This document shows positions 37,731 to 46,111 of a DNA stretch of 64,000 nt, piece by piece. Each line of letters starts with the position of its first letter. The stretch's first letter is position 1. The stretch spans positions 5,742-69,741 of the forward strand of contig JANNYB010000133.1 in NCBI GenBank assembly GCA_031409875.1, written 5' to 3'. Below the pieces are notes generated by a model, which saw only the letters and a list, made by a program, of their open reading frames with translations, was not told the DNA's origin and ran no database searches. The position numbers and the translations under genes are program-made. This stretch comes from CALMEH01 sp031409875. GTDB lineage: Bacteria > Acidobacteriota > Blastocatellia > Pyrinomonadales > Pyrinomonadaceae.

Positions 37731-38348
37731 ATGCAGAAAGATTTTTACGCCAGTTTTATGAAGAATTTATTTACCAAAGCAATTTTATTTGTCGCGCTGT
37801 GCATTGTTTTTTCCGGCTGTGAAACGGCAAAAACGGATTCGCTCAACACCGCGCCGAAGGACGATAAAACAACGAACGCGAAAAAGGACTCAAACCCGAA
37901 TAATTATCCGTTTGCGCCGTCGGCTATTTTGCAGGCGGAAATCAAAATGACGGACGGCACGAGTTTTAAAATGGAAGACAAAAAAGGCAAAGTTATTCTT
38001 TTGAATTTGTGGGCGACGTGGTGCGGACCGTGTCGTTCGGAAATGCCGCATCTTGTTGAAATGCAAGAGAAATACCGCGATAAAGGTTTTGAAGTTATCG
38101 GCTTAAATCAAAGCGACGAAAGCGTTGAAGAAATTAAAGATTTTGTCGGAAAAATGAAGCTGAATTATGCTCAAGGCTATTCGGACAACAAACTCACCAA
38201 CGAATTTGTCAAACTTTCGCAAATGAACGGCATTCCGCAAAGCATCTTGATTGACCGCGAAAATCGTCTGACCGGAGTTTTCGGCGGCGGCGGTCCGAAA
38301 GTCATAAATTCGATGAAAGATACGGTTGATAAAATTGTCAATCAATAG
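37731..38348 (+). CDS. TlpA/ResA-like thioredoxin-fold lipoprotein
   Basis: A lipoprotein-type signal (AILFVALCIVFSGC) ends in the lipid-attached Cys. The mature part is a TlpA/ResA-like thioredoxin domain with active site WATWCGPCRSEMP and the cis-Pro loop GIPQSILID. Such proteins reduce disulfides in the periplasm, for example in cytochrome c maturation. ATG 37731 is preferred because AAGGT lies 10 bases before it; ATG 37710 and ATG 37758 are alternatives. The stop TAG is formed at the tip of the following palindromic element. Confidence 0.85.
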   Translation: MQKDFYASFMKNLFTKAILFVALCIVFSGCETAKTDSLNTAPKDDKTTNAKKDSNPNNYPFAPSAILQAEIKMTDGTSFKMEDKKGKVILLNLWATWCGPCRSEMPHLVEMQEKYRDKGFEVIGLNQSDESVEEIKDFVGKMKLNYAQGYSDNKLTNEFVKLSQMNGIPQSILIDRENRLTGVFGGGGPKVINSMKDTVDKIVNQ

Positions 38349-38430
38349 TTTTGAGTCCCGCCTTCAGGCGGCGTTGTCAGTTCGCCGCGGTTCGCTGGCG
38401 ACCTGCCGCCTAAAGGCGGGACTCAAAACT
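38347..38430. repeat. Palindromic element, AGTTTTGAGTCC family
   Basis: Ends AGTTTTGAGTCCCGCC and GGCGGGACTCAAAACT are perfect inverted repeats. It lies between convergent genes. It supplies the stop of the TlpA-like gene (TAG at its left tip), and the NFACT gene reads seven codons into its right end before stopping at a TAG in its CTTTAG core. Confidence 0.9.
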
Positions 38431-39855
38431 TTTCGGTTCAACTAAAATCGTCTTAAAACTTGCCAAACTCACAAGCCCAAGTGCCGAGCCTTTCTGTTTA
38501 TTGACGAATTTTTTTGGCGTGTAATGCACGGCAACTTTGGGCTGTTCGCGGGCAGTGCTGTAAAACGCGGCAAATTGTGCGGCTTCGAGCAGAGTTTTCT
38601 GCGGGATTTCTGCGCGATTCGGATTTTTAACGACAACGTGCGAACCCGGATAATCTGCCGCGTGAAGCCACAAATCGTTTGATTTTGCCACACGAAATGT
38701 CAAAAAATCATTATCTTTTGCGCCTTTTCCAACCAAAATTTCAAAACCGTCGGACGAAATAAATTTTCTCGCGCATTTGATAGTTTCGGCAGATTTAACT
38801 TTCGATTTTGCTGAAACTTTTTCCGGTTTTTCGCCGATAAATTCATCTAAAACGGATTCGTCTTTTTCCGTAATCGCCGTTTCGAGTTCGGTAATTCGTA
38901 ATTCGTAATTCGTAATTTGTAATTCAAGAGCCGCCAAACGCTTGGCAATTTCTTGTTTCGCATTTCGGGCTTTCGTATATTTTTTGAAAAACTTTTCGGC
39001 AGCGTGCGTCAATTCATCATTTTCATCAACCTCAATTTCCAGCGTCGGAATATTTTCATCAAAATAATCAACGACTAAAACTTTATTTTCAATCCGCACC
39101 GCGTCAGCCAAATTCGCCAAAATCAAATCGCCAAACCGTTTCCACGTCTCAGCGTTACCGTGTTTCGCCAAATCCGCATTCAAATTCGCAACCTGTTTTC
39201 CGCGCTTTTTTAATTCCTGATTCAACTTGCTTCGAGCCGCATTCGCCTTAGACTTAAAGGCATTTTCCACCTCTTTTTCCAGATAAAAATTATCAAGACT
39301 CTCAGACAAACTCTCAAAATCTCCCAACGGAAAAATCTCCTCGTCTCCTTTTCTCACTTTCTCCCCTTCTCGAACCGGCGGCGCGAATTTCTGTCCAACC
39401 AACTGTCCTTCGCCCGAATTTTCGCGGCTGGCATCAATAATAAAGCCGCGTTCATCGAGCAGAAAAAGATTCGCCGAACGTCCCGTTAATTGGACGATTA
39501 AGCCGAGATTTTCCGCTTGCCCGATTTCGCTCACGGCTGAAAAATCAAATCGCAAAATGCGTTCGTCTTTAAACTTTTCGATGTTTTCCAAAATTGCATT
39601 TGAAAGTTTTTTTCGCAGATGCAGAAGAAAAGGCGCAGGATTTTTTGATGATTTTTCCAAATCGCGCAAGCGTCTTTTGATCAAAAAAATACGCGGCGCA
39701 GAAGGTTCAAAACTGATAAAAAGATAGCGCGAATCGTTAAGCCGAAAATCAATCGCCAACTGAAACCGCGAAAGAGGAAAAATTTTGCCGAACTTTCGCC
39801 CGCACAAAACAGACGAAAGCTCGGCACTTATGTTTTCGAGTGTTGAATTGTTCAC
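38410..39855 (-). CDS. NFACT family protein (RqcH/Rqc2-like)
   Basis: About 481 residues from GTG 39855, where the family N-terminus begins (NNSTLENISAELSSVLCGRKF). A longer frame to 39990 overlaps the upstream gene and is filled by a heptanucleotide tract, so it is unlikely. The NFACT-N domain is followed by long coiled coils and the C-terminal NFACT-R domain (DLWLHAADYPGSHVVVKN, FAAFYSTAREQPKVAVHYT). RqcH homologues bind stalled 50S subunits and add alanine tails. The last residues and stop are encoded by a palindromic element. Confidence 0.87.
   Translation of the reverse strand: MNNSTLENISAELSSVLCGRKFGKIFPLSRFQLAIDFRLNDSRYLFISFEPSAPRIFLIKRRLRDLEKSSKNPAPFLLHLRKKLSNAILENIEKFKDERILRFDFSAVSEIGQAENLGLIVQLTGRSANLFLLDERGFIIDASRENSGEGQLVGQKFAPPVREGEKVRKGDEEIFPLGDFESLSESLDNFYLEKEVENAFKSKANAARSKLNQELKKRGKQVANLNADLAKHGNAETWKRFGDLILANLADAVRIENKVLVVDYFDENIPTLEIEVDENDELTHAAEKFFKKYTKARNAKQEIAKRLAALELQITNYELRITELETAITEKDESVLDEFIGEKPEKVSAKSKVKSAETIKCARKFISSDGFEILVGKGAKDNDFLTFRVAKSNDLWLHAADYPGSHVVVKNPNRAEIPQKTLLEAAQFAAFYSTAREQPKVAVHYTPKKFVNKQKGSALGLVSLASFKTILVEPKSFESRL
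38891..38925. repeat. Heptanucleotide tract (GTAATTC)n inside the NFACT gene
   Basis: About five units of GTAATTC lie in the coiled-coil part and encode the ITNYELRITELE-type peptide. Confidence 0.8.
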
Positions 39856-39864
39856 TTTGTGAAT

Positions 39865-39902
39865 TTCAGATTCCAGATTCCAGATTCCAAATTCCAAATT
39901 AG
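39865..39902. repeat. Heptanucleotide tract (CCAGATT)n upstream of the NFACT start
   Basis: About five units of CCAGATT or CCAAATT lie between the RDD gene stop and the NFACT GTG start. Confidence 0.8.
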
Positions 39903-39928
39903 TTAATTTAAATCTGAAATCTGGAACC

Positions 39929-41182
39929 TTAAATCTCCTTAACGACAATCGTTCCCGAAGCGATGTCATGAACGGCGCGTTTTTCTTCATTAAAAGGCAA
40001 TGTTAGGAAACCTGCGCCGCCGAAAGCCAACGAAAGCAGATAAAGCGACGCGCTGACTGCGGCTTGATGGATTGACGGGTAATTTTCGCCTTCGATGTCC
40101 ACGACTTCGAGCGAAAACAGGCGCATTCCGAGCGTTCTGCCGTAAAACCCGACGGCGACCGTCATATAAACGAACATCACGCCCGCGCAAACTGCCAAAA
40201 ATCCCAAAAATCCGCCGAATGTGAACCAACCGCCTTTCAACATAAACGGCGAAAGTAAAATCAAAGACGCAAACGAACCGATAATCAAATCGAAAAGTCC
40301 GGCATTAAAGCGCATTGCAAACGGCGCGATGTCTTCGATTTCTTCTTCCGCTTCGACGAGCTTTAATTCAGTTTTTTGAATTTCTTCGTCCACGACCGTT
40401 TTATGCAAATCGTCTGAATTGGTTTTGTGAATATCGAATGTTGCGGAAACTTCATCCGGCAACGGCGGCAATTTGTTGGTGTCAAATGTTTTCGCCTCGG
40501 TTTTTAGTGTTCCGATGTGGCGCGGTTTGATGGTTTGATTTATCGTCGCCGGTTTCGGATCGGGCAAAATCTCGCCTTCTCTGGCAGCAATGCGAAACGG
40601 ATAATTTTTCTGCGGCACAGGCGTTTCTTCAACCGCAACGGGCGCAAGCGCAACTTCTTCCGCAACGATAAACTGCCGCCGCGAATTGGCAATGCGCTGT
40701 AAAGCCGCATTTAACGTCGGATTCGCGTGTGAAACGGCGGAAATCTCCGGCGTTGGTTCCGGCGCAGGTTCGTATTGCGGTTGGAGTTTGAGCGCGTTTG
40801 CGCCGCTCGTCATCGCCATCGGCTGTGAATTCGCTACACCGTAATCCAAATCTTGACGTTTCCGCACGGCGTTTTGAATTTGCAAACGCCATTCGGGAAG
40901 CGTGGAGTTTTTGCTTTGAAATTCAACTAAAGTCGGAGCCGTGTTTTTGGCGGGAATTTCGCGTGTGTCAGGCTTTGCCGAAGCAAGCCGCACATTGTTA
41001 ATTGGCAATTCTTGTTTTTTCGGAATGTTCAAAATTTCTCTTTTCTCCATAATTTTTGGTTTTGAAATCGGAGTTATTTTTACTTCCAACTCTTCACGAA
41101 CCTTGTCATTGATCATCGCTCCGCAACTCGGACAGATTGACAAGTCGGCGTGGTTTTCTCGATTACAAACAGGACAATTCAT
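39929..41182 (-). CDS. Zinc-ribbon and RDD membrane-domain protein
   Basis: A 417-residue protein. It starts with a zinc ribbon (NCPVCNRENHADLSICPSCG), then a long low-complexity region rich in Pro, Glu and Ala (about 30-280). The RDD domain follows (about 285-417): FAMRFNAGLFDLIIGSF, three membrane helices and GRTLGMRLFSLEVVD. RDD proteins are often transport-related, and some act as Na+(Li+)/H+ antiporters, but the function here is not known. The gene precedes NFACT on the same strand. Confidence 0.85.
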   Translation of the reverse strand: MNCPVCNRENHADLSICPSCGAMINDKVREELEVKITPISKPKIMEKREILNIPKKQELPINNVRLASAKPDTREIPAKNTAPTLVEFQSKNSTLPEWRLQIQNAVRKRQDLDYGVANSQPMAMTSGANALKLQPQYEPAPEPTPEISAVSHANPTLNAALQRIANSRRQFIVAEEVALAPVAVEETPVPQKNYPFRIAAREGEILPDPKPATINQTIKPRHIGTLKTEAKTFDTNKLPPLPDEVSATFDIHKTNSDDLHKTVVDEEIQKTELKLVEAEEEIEDIAPFAMRFNAGLFDLIIGSFASLILLSPFMLKGGWFTFGGFLGFLAVCAGVMFVYMTVAVGFYGRTLGMRLFSLEVVDIEGENYPSIHQAAVSASLYLLSLAFGGAGFLTLPFNEEKRAVHDIASGTIVVKEI

Positions 41183-41929
41183 AGATTTTTAAAGATTGAT
41201 AATACCGGATATGAATTTTTTTGAGACGGAAAATTCTTGATATGAACTAAACTGAAAAAATAATATCAGAGATTACTTTAAGTAGTCAATAGTAAATTGT
41301 GCAAACAATGAAGATTTTTGATTTATATTTATCTTCATTCGTGATTTTACCGAATTCTTCGAGTATTTTTTTTTACAAAAATGTAAAATTTAGCTTGCAA
41401 ATTTTTTTATTTGAGATTATTATCGCTTCGCTTAGCAAAATTTTAATTTTTAAAACATTTTATGTGTCCGTATTGCATTAATGGACTAAAAAAGTTTTGA
41501 CTTTTACAATTTTCAAGGCTCTTTGACATATTTAAGTTCCGGCTTTTATCAGAACAATAGCAATAAACATTTTCGGTCAAACAATCATCATTTATGAATC
41601 TACAACGACCGATTCCAAGTTGCGAAGATAAATTGAAATTCTGCACAAAGTTTTACAAAGACTGATTTTATCAACGCAAAAACCATTTACATTCAACCGA
41701 AACCGTCCGTGTCATCAGTGCCACGGGCATTCATTACAAAAGAGAGCAATCATCATTTTCCCAAAGAAACCGCTGTTAAATTTGGCATCAGAGGCAGAAA
41801 CACGCGCGTTAGCAAGTGTGTTAAACCCATCTTTTGAGCAAAAGCACTTCAAACAGCAAACTTTGGCTAATTACAAGAGGTAATTCCCTAAATTATTTCA
41901 AAAACCCGAGGAGGTAATTAACAAAGAAT
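41183..41929. other. AT-rich intergenic region
   Basis: About 750 bases, clearly more AT-rich than the flanks. It contains a possible small minus-strand gene (41443-41646) and, near 41795, a half-copy of the arm seen at 21521 (AAACACGCGCGTTAGCAAG). A GAGGAGGT site lies at its right end. Nothing else is recognised. Confidence 0.6.
41443..41646 (-). CDS. Possible small Cys-rich protein
   Basis: A 67-codon frame with five cysteines in a compact region (GRCRFINDDCLTENVYCYC and ENCKSQ). Such spacing could bind a metal or form disulfides. There is no clear ribosome site or homology that I recognise, so this may be chance coding. Confidence 0.3.
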   Translation of the reverse strand: MQNFNLSSQLGIGRCRFINDDCLTENVYCYCSDKSRNLNMSKSLENCKSQNFFSPLMQYGHIKCFKN

Positions 41930-42274
41930 ATGAACGCATTACACAAAGCCGAACTCAATATGCAAAGCGGCATCGAACACCAACCCGATGCCAACATCCC
42001 AATCATTGAAACCGTCCGCGCATTTTCGACGACCTTCAATAACCAAAAGGCATCCAAAGCCCAAACCAAACCTGCCAACGGCGGACAAAAATCGCCGCGC
42101 ACAGGCTTTGCTCCCGCTAAATCTGCGTCAAAAAGAGCATTACGCAACACAACTTTAACAATCGCCACCGAAAAATGCACAATCCGTGTAACTAAGACAA
42201 GTTTTACAAACTTTGAAGTCTTCGACTTCGAGATCAAATTTGGCGATATTACGACTTTGAATACTGTAAATTGA
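41930..42274 (+). CDS. Small protein of unknown function
   Basis: 114 residues. GAGGAGGT precedes the ATG at a longish spacing of about 15 bases. The middle is low-complexity and basic (KASKAQTKPANGGQKSPRTG); the last 45 residues look beta-rich (LTIATEKCTIRVTKTSF). It lies just before the histidine-kinase operon. It is not recognised as a family, and a long opposite-strand frame over it is considered a shadow. Confidence 0.48.
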   Translation: MNALHKAELNMQSGIEHQPDANIPIIETVRAFSTTFNNQKASKAQTKPANGGQKSPRTGFAPAKSASKRALRNTTLTIATEKCTIRVTKTSFTNFEVFDFEIKFGDITTLNTVN

Positions 42275-42315
42275 TATTGAATCTTATAAAATAATCTAAA
42301 TAATTTACCAAACAT

Positions 42316-43794
42316 ATGGAAGAGAATACTTATCAGCATACAATGGACATAGCTCGATACACTTTTTTTGTTGTAAATATTGCTTGTGTTATTTTTGTTG
42401 CTGCTGTTTATGGCTTTGCTTTTAAGTTTCTTGACAATAAGTTTTATCGGACAATCGCCATAGGTTGGGTAACAAATGCTATTTATTTAACATTGGAAAC
42501 TTACTTCTTCATTTTGAATGATACAAAAAATGATACCTTGTCTTATATCATCCTTACTATTTCGTTATTATCTACACTGATTTTTCATTATGCGATAAAT
42601 AGAGACGAAAAATTTCTCCAAAGAGTTAAATTTATAGCTAGATTCAAGCCCTTATACGGGCTAATTCCAATAACTCTTTGTGTTATCGGAATGATTTATG
42701 CAAGTAATGCCGCTTATGACCATAAATTTTGGTTTTCTCTGTTCTTAATGCCGACAATTCTTTATTCTTTTATTATACTAAGTTTAATTTCATACCGTTT
42801 TTTCATATCCTTTCCAGACGATGAGTTCGGACTTAGTTCCACTATACTTTATGGTTCCTGGGGAATTTATGGTGTCATACAATTTTATTATCCATTAGCA
42901 ATCTTCAATAAAGAAATAGAAACTGTTCAGACGCTATCCTTTTCCATATTTGTTCTTGCCTTTGTTTTAAAGATACTTAACATCATCGGACTTCTCAACG
43001 TCCTTCAGAAAGAGTATTCAAATTTACAAGGGGAAAATCTTCAATATTCTGTTCATCAAGAAGTTGGCGAACTTGCCGCCGGCTTGCATCATGATATTAA
43101 GTTGCCTTCCGCGTTAATTGACGGTGAACTAACACTTCTTGAGACTGATAAACCTAATGACGCAAGAATAAAAGCTTTTATTAAACCTGTAAGAAAGGCA
43201 AATAAAATGATTTCTGAAACCGTTAAGTTGGTAGATATGATTCAACTTGACCCTAAACAGATTTCACAAAGATTTAAGAAATTACATGTTGGAACACTAA
43301 TTTCATCCGCCAGAGGCTTTTATAATAGAGCAATCAAAGAAAACAGTCTAAAAATAGTCAAGTCAGAACAGCCTATCCCAACTGCATATGTGTTTGCAAA
43401 TGAAGAACTTTTGACTCAAGCATTTTTTAATATCATGAAAAATGCTAAGGAGTCTTTAGCAACATTATTAGAGATTCAAGTTCAGAAATCTGATACGAAC
43501 CCCAAAAATATAGAATTTTTATTTTTTAATAATGGCGAAATTATTTCGGATGATGAAATGGATAATTGCTTTAGGGCGGGGTGGTCTTCTGAAAAGAAGA
43601 GAGAAAGAAGAGCAGATGAGGGTAATGTTGGGATGGGATTATATATGTGTTTTAGAATAATTGCCTTTCACCGTGGAAAGATTGAAATTTTCAGGTTTGA
43701 TGAAGCATCCAAATCAAACAAAACTTTCAAAAAAGAAGAGTTTTCCAAATATAAAGTTGGTGTGAGAATAACTCTTCCAATTGCATCTAATTAG
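42316..43794 (+). CDS. Membrane histidine kinase with seven-helix sensor
   Basis: A 492-residue protein. Seven membrane helices (about 15-37, 44-66, 76-94, 112-130, 138-165, 172-197 and 205-230) precede a short coiled coil. The dimerisation/phospho-acceptor region contains GELAAGLHHDIKLPSA (His 258/259). The ATP-binding domain shows the N-box NIMKNAKES, a degenerate D-box and the G-box GNVGMGLYMCFRII. It autophosphorylates and should pass phosphate to the receiver encoded 17 bases downstream. The operon is much more AT-rich than its surroundings, which suggests horizontal acquisition. Confidence 0.85.
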   Translation: MEENTYQHTMDIARYTFFVVNIACVIFVAAVYGFAFKFLDNKFYRTIAIGWVTNAIYLTLETYFFILNDTKNDTLSYIILTISLLSTLIFHYAINRDEKFLQRVKFIARFKPLYGLIPITLCVIGMIYASNAAYDHKFWFSLFLMPTILYSFIILSLISYRFFISFPDDEFGLSSTILYGSWGIYGVIQFYYPLAIFNKEIETVQTLSFSIFVLAFVLKILNIIGLLNVLQKEYSNLQGENLQYSVHQEVGELAAGLHHDIKLPSALIDGELTLLETDKPNDARIKAFIKPVRKANKMISETVKLVDMIQLDPKQISQRFKKLHVGTLISSARGFYNRAIKENSLKIVKSEQPIPTAYVFANEELLTQAFFNIMKNAKESLATLLEIQVQKSDTNPKNIEFLFFNNGEIISDDEMDNCFRAGWSSEKKRERRADEGNVGMGLYMCFRIIAFHRGKIEIFRFDEASKSNKTFKKEEFSKYKVGVRITLPIASN

Positions 43795-43811
43795 AAAATA
43801 AGGAGATAAAT

Positions 43812-44558
43812 ATGCCTGAAGAAACTGTAAATACTAAGAGCGAAAAAAAATTTATTAAAGTCGACCGAGATGAACTTTCAAAGAACCTTGGGGAAGTTCT
43901 TGTTGTAGATGATAATGGAATTTATACGGATTTAATAAGTCGGAACCTAACTTCAGTTGGATTTGAATCTAAATCTATAAATTCCTTTGTCCAAATGGAA
44001 TCAATACTCGAAGAAAAACACTATCCTTTGATTCTTTGCGATAATATTGATGACAAATCAACTCTCAAAGGAAGCGAAATAATATTAAATAATAATCATC
44101 TTTTCAAAGATTCAAGAACAGTTCTTGTTACAGGTCATCCATTAAGCCAGATCAAAGATCAAAATGAATTGTTAAAAAGAGGAGTAATAGTATTACAAAA
44201 AGGCGAGGGGCATGTTGATGAAATAATCAAGATTTGTAGAGAGACCTTTACTAATAAAGTTGAAGCCATTGCCCAAGAAGCTGAAGATTATGTTGGCAAA
44301 TTGCTTTTAAATTACAAAGACATGCCAAAATTAGACAATCCAACTCCATACGAAAAGCTAATAAAAAGAACAAGACTAAGATTTAAAGATTACATTAGTA
44401 AGCTGCCAAATCCAGACTCGCCACAATTTTTTATTAAAGGAAAAGGTTTAAGTCCTAATCAAGTAATGTTTGAAATTGAAAAAGATGATTCCGAAATAGG
44501 AGTTTTGTTAATTGATATTTTATTGGAGGATATTTTAGAAGGAGAAATTTATGATTAG
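43812..44558 (+). CDS. Receiver-domain response regulator without DNA-binding domain
   Basis: A 248-residue protein with an AAGGAG site before ATG 43812. Receiver residues are complete: acidic pair VVDDN (33-34), acceptor Asp 77 in LILCDNID, Thr 108 in VLVTGHP and Lys 130 in VLQKG. The C-terminal region (about 150-248) is helical with no recognised output domain. The gene overlaps the next by 8 bases. The overlap and lack of a DNA-binding domain suggest that it acts by protein contact, possibly on the peptidase-like neighbour. Confidence 0.85.
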   Translation: MPEETVNTKSEKKFIKVDRDELSKNLGEVLVVDDNGIYTDLISRNLTSVGFESKSINSFVQMESILEEKHYPLILCDNIDDKSTLKGSEIILNNNHLFKDSRTVLVTGHPLSQIKDQNELLKRGVIVLQKGEGHVDEIIKICRETFTNKVEAIAQEAEDYVGKLLLNYKDMPKLDNPTPYEKLIKRTRLRFKDYISKLPNPDSPQFFIKGKGLSPNQVMFEIEKDDSEIGVLLIDILLEDILEGEIYD

Positions 44559-45270
44559 AAAGTTAATAAAAAAGTTAATAAATTGGATACGCCGCAAAAA
44601 AGAAGATGAAGAAGAAAATGAGGAAATTGTTTCCCAAGATTATCAACACTCATTATTTGTCCCTACTTATGATGTAGCGACTCAAATAATTACAAATTGG
44701 ACAAAGAGTTGGCAATTACCTAATGTATTAGTGTTTTATGGAAATAAGGCTAGTCACGAGAATGCAATCAATAGACTAAATCATAGTAATCAGTTGCGTG
44801 TCATTGCATTTGTTGGACATGGAAATGTATCGGAACTTCTCACAGATATGAGTATCGGAAAACCCTCTATTAGTATTGATCATGGATGTTTAATGAATTG
44901 TGAAGACATAATAGAAGAACTGTCTGGCGTTCATATAATTGCTTGGTCTTGTAGTTCAAGTCAAACATTTGGAAGAAAAATTGGAAGCTTCCCAAAATGC
45001 GGTTTTTGGGGATTCAACGAAGAGATTGTGATGCTTGTTAATCCAGAAAGTGAAACATTATGGAGTGGTTTAATTAAGGGAGTTATTTCAAGAATTATGA
45101 GCAAAAACCACATCCATGTTGATGATAAAAAATGGTTTAGAAAAGAGGTTTCAACAGTAACAAGGAATATCGAAGATGGTGAAATTAACACTGGTAGTCA
45201 CGAATATAATAGGCTTAATTCATTGTTTCTTAGACGAATTGCACGAAGTTTAGAAGTTCACCCTAGATAG
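44551..45270 (+). CDS. Caspase/CHAT-like (clan CD) cysteine peptidase-like protein
   Basis: A 239-residue protein. A basic amphipathic N-terminus (IRKLIKKLINWIRRKK) is followed by an acidic linker. The core has the clan CD arrangement: a strand ending in His (VIAFVGHGN, His 90) and a later strand ending in Cys (IIAWSCSSS, Cys 134). The spacing fits a His-Cys dyad. It overlaps the receiver gene by 8 bases. It may be a protease controlled by phosphorylation of the receiver. The fold is inferred from the two motifs and the pattern of strands; the sequence is too divergent for a firm family. Confidence 0.65.
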   Translation: MIRKLIKKLINWIRRKKEDEEENEEIVSQDYQHSLFVPTYDVATQIITNWTKSWQLPNVLVFYGNKASHENAINRLNHSNQLRVIAFVGHGNVSELLTDMSIGKPSISIDHGCLMNCEDIIEELSGVHIIAWSCSSSQTFGRKIGSFPKCGFWGFNEEIVMLVNPESETLWSGLIKGVISRIMSKNHIHVDDKKWFRKEVSTVTRNIEDGEINTGSHEYNRLNSLFLRRIARSLEVHPR

Positions 45271-45279
45271 GAGGAAAAT

Positions 45280-45570
45280 ATGTTTTTTGTTACAATTAAA
45301 AATTTTTTGACGGATGTAAAGACTCTACTTTCAAATCAAGATGAAGAATTAATAAGTTCTGATAAAAATGATGACCCAAATATAATTTCATTAGGAACTA
45401 GTAAAAAAGATAAGAAAGAAGCTATTGCTAGAACTTTTGCTCAATTAGCTTTGACCTTATTCGTAATAGGATTATGTCTGTATGTCGTTAGCACAAAATC
45501 TGAGGGCGGTATAGGCGAGAAACTCGCGTATACAGGGTTTGGAGTAGTCTTTGGTTATTGGTTTAGGTGA
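45280..45570 (+). CDS. Small membrane protein of the kinase-peptidase operon
   Basis: 96 residues with a GGAGG site nine bases after the peptidase-like gene. The N-terminal half is soluble and acidic. Two hydrophobic helices follow (about 52-69 and 79-95: LALTLFVIGLCLYVV and AYTGFGVVFGYWF). It is not recognised as a family. It could be a membrane target or anchor of the operon, possibly a pore former, but that is inference. Confidence 0.65.
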   Translation: MFFVTIKNFLTDVKTLLSNQDEELISSDKNDDPNIISLGTSKKDKKEAIARTFAQLALTLFVIGLCLYVVSTKSEGGIGEKLAYTGFGVVFGYWFR

Positions 45571-45665
45571 GTTAATTATTCAAATTCTTTCCGAGAAATC
45601 CAATCAACTTTGCAATCAATGACAAGTTGGATTTTGTCTATTGCATTGCTGTTTTCGGCGCGATT

Positions 45666-45790
45666 TTAGCGGTCGAAGATTTTTTTGAAGTCAACTTTGA
45701 TGCCTTCGCTTTCGATGGTTTGGTTGGTGAATTTTTGTTTCCCGTTTTTGGTGATAACGAAGATTGTGTTGGTAAAAGATGGCAAAGCGG
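45666..45790 (-). pseudogene. Degenerate copy of the 44-residue gene at 47516-47650
   Basis: On the minus strand the frame reads NTIFVITKNGKQKF, then IESEGIKVDFKKIFDR and a stop at 45666-45668, matching the intact small gene. No in-frame start with a ribosome site is found upstream, so it appears truncated. Confidence 0.6.
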
Positions 45791-45862
45791 CTGTTGTAGA
45801 TTATCGAAAATATCTGAAACCTTAACTTTTCTGTGCTAAAATATGGTTGAGAGGTGAAGATT

Positions 45863-46111
45863 ATGACGCATTCATTGACTTTAGATTTACCCGAAGAAAT
45901 TTATCAACTGCTTTTGAAAACTGCGTTGACAAACGGCAAAAAGGTTGAGGAAGTTGCGGTTGAGGTGTTGGCAAGTGTGAAAAGAAAGAAGGTTGCAGAC
46001 CCTTTTGAAAGGTTTATCGGTTCGGTGCGAAGCGATATTACCGATTTAGCTGAAAACCACGACAAATACATCGGCGAAAATTTAGCGCAAGACTTGAACG
46101 GTAATAAATAA
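45863..46111 (+). CDS. Antitoxin of a vapBC-like pair (toxin gene broken)
   Basis: 82 residues from ATG 45863, chosen over GTG 45854 because AGAGGTG lies about six bases before it. The N-terminus (THSLTLDLPEEIYQLLLKTA) resembles ribbon-helix-helix-like antitoxins. Its stop lies directly before the ATG of the disrupted PIN toxin gene. With the partner destroyed it may be an orphan. Confidence 0.72.
   Translation: MTHSLTLDLPEEIYQLLLKTALTNGKKVEEVAVEVLASVKRKKVADPFERFIGSVRSDITDLAENHDKYIGENLAQDLNGNK

Noticed and set aside
39856..39990. N-terminal extension of the NFACT protein
   Set aside because: It is a heptanucleotide tract overlapping the upstream gene; the family N-terminus begins at GTG 39855.
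41299..41481. 60-codon AT-rich hydrophobic frame
   Set aside because: The composition matches random AT-rich DNA, and no ribosome site is present.
41893..42339. 148-codon minus-strand hydrophobic frame
   Set aside because: It lacks a ribosome site and overlaps the plus-strand gene with a GAGGAGGT site and the kinase start.
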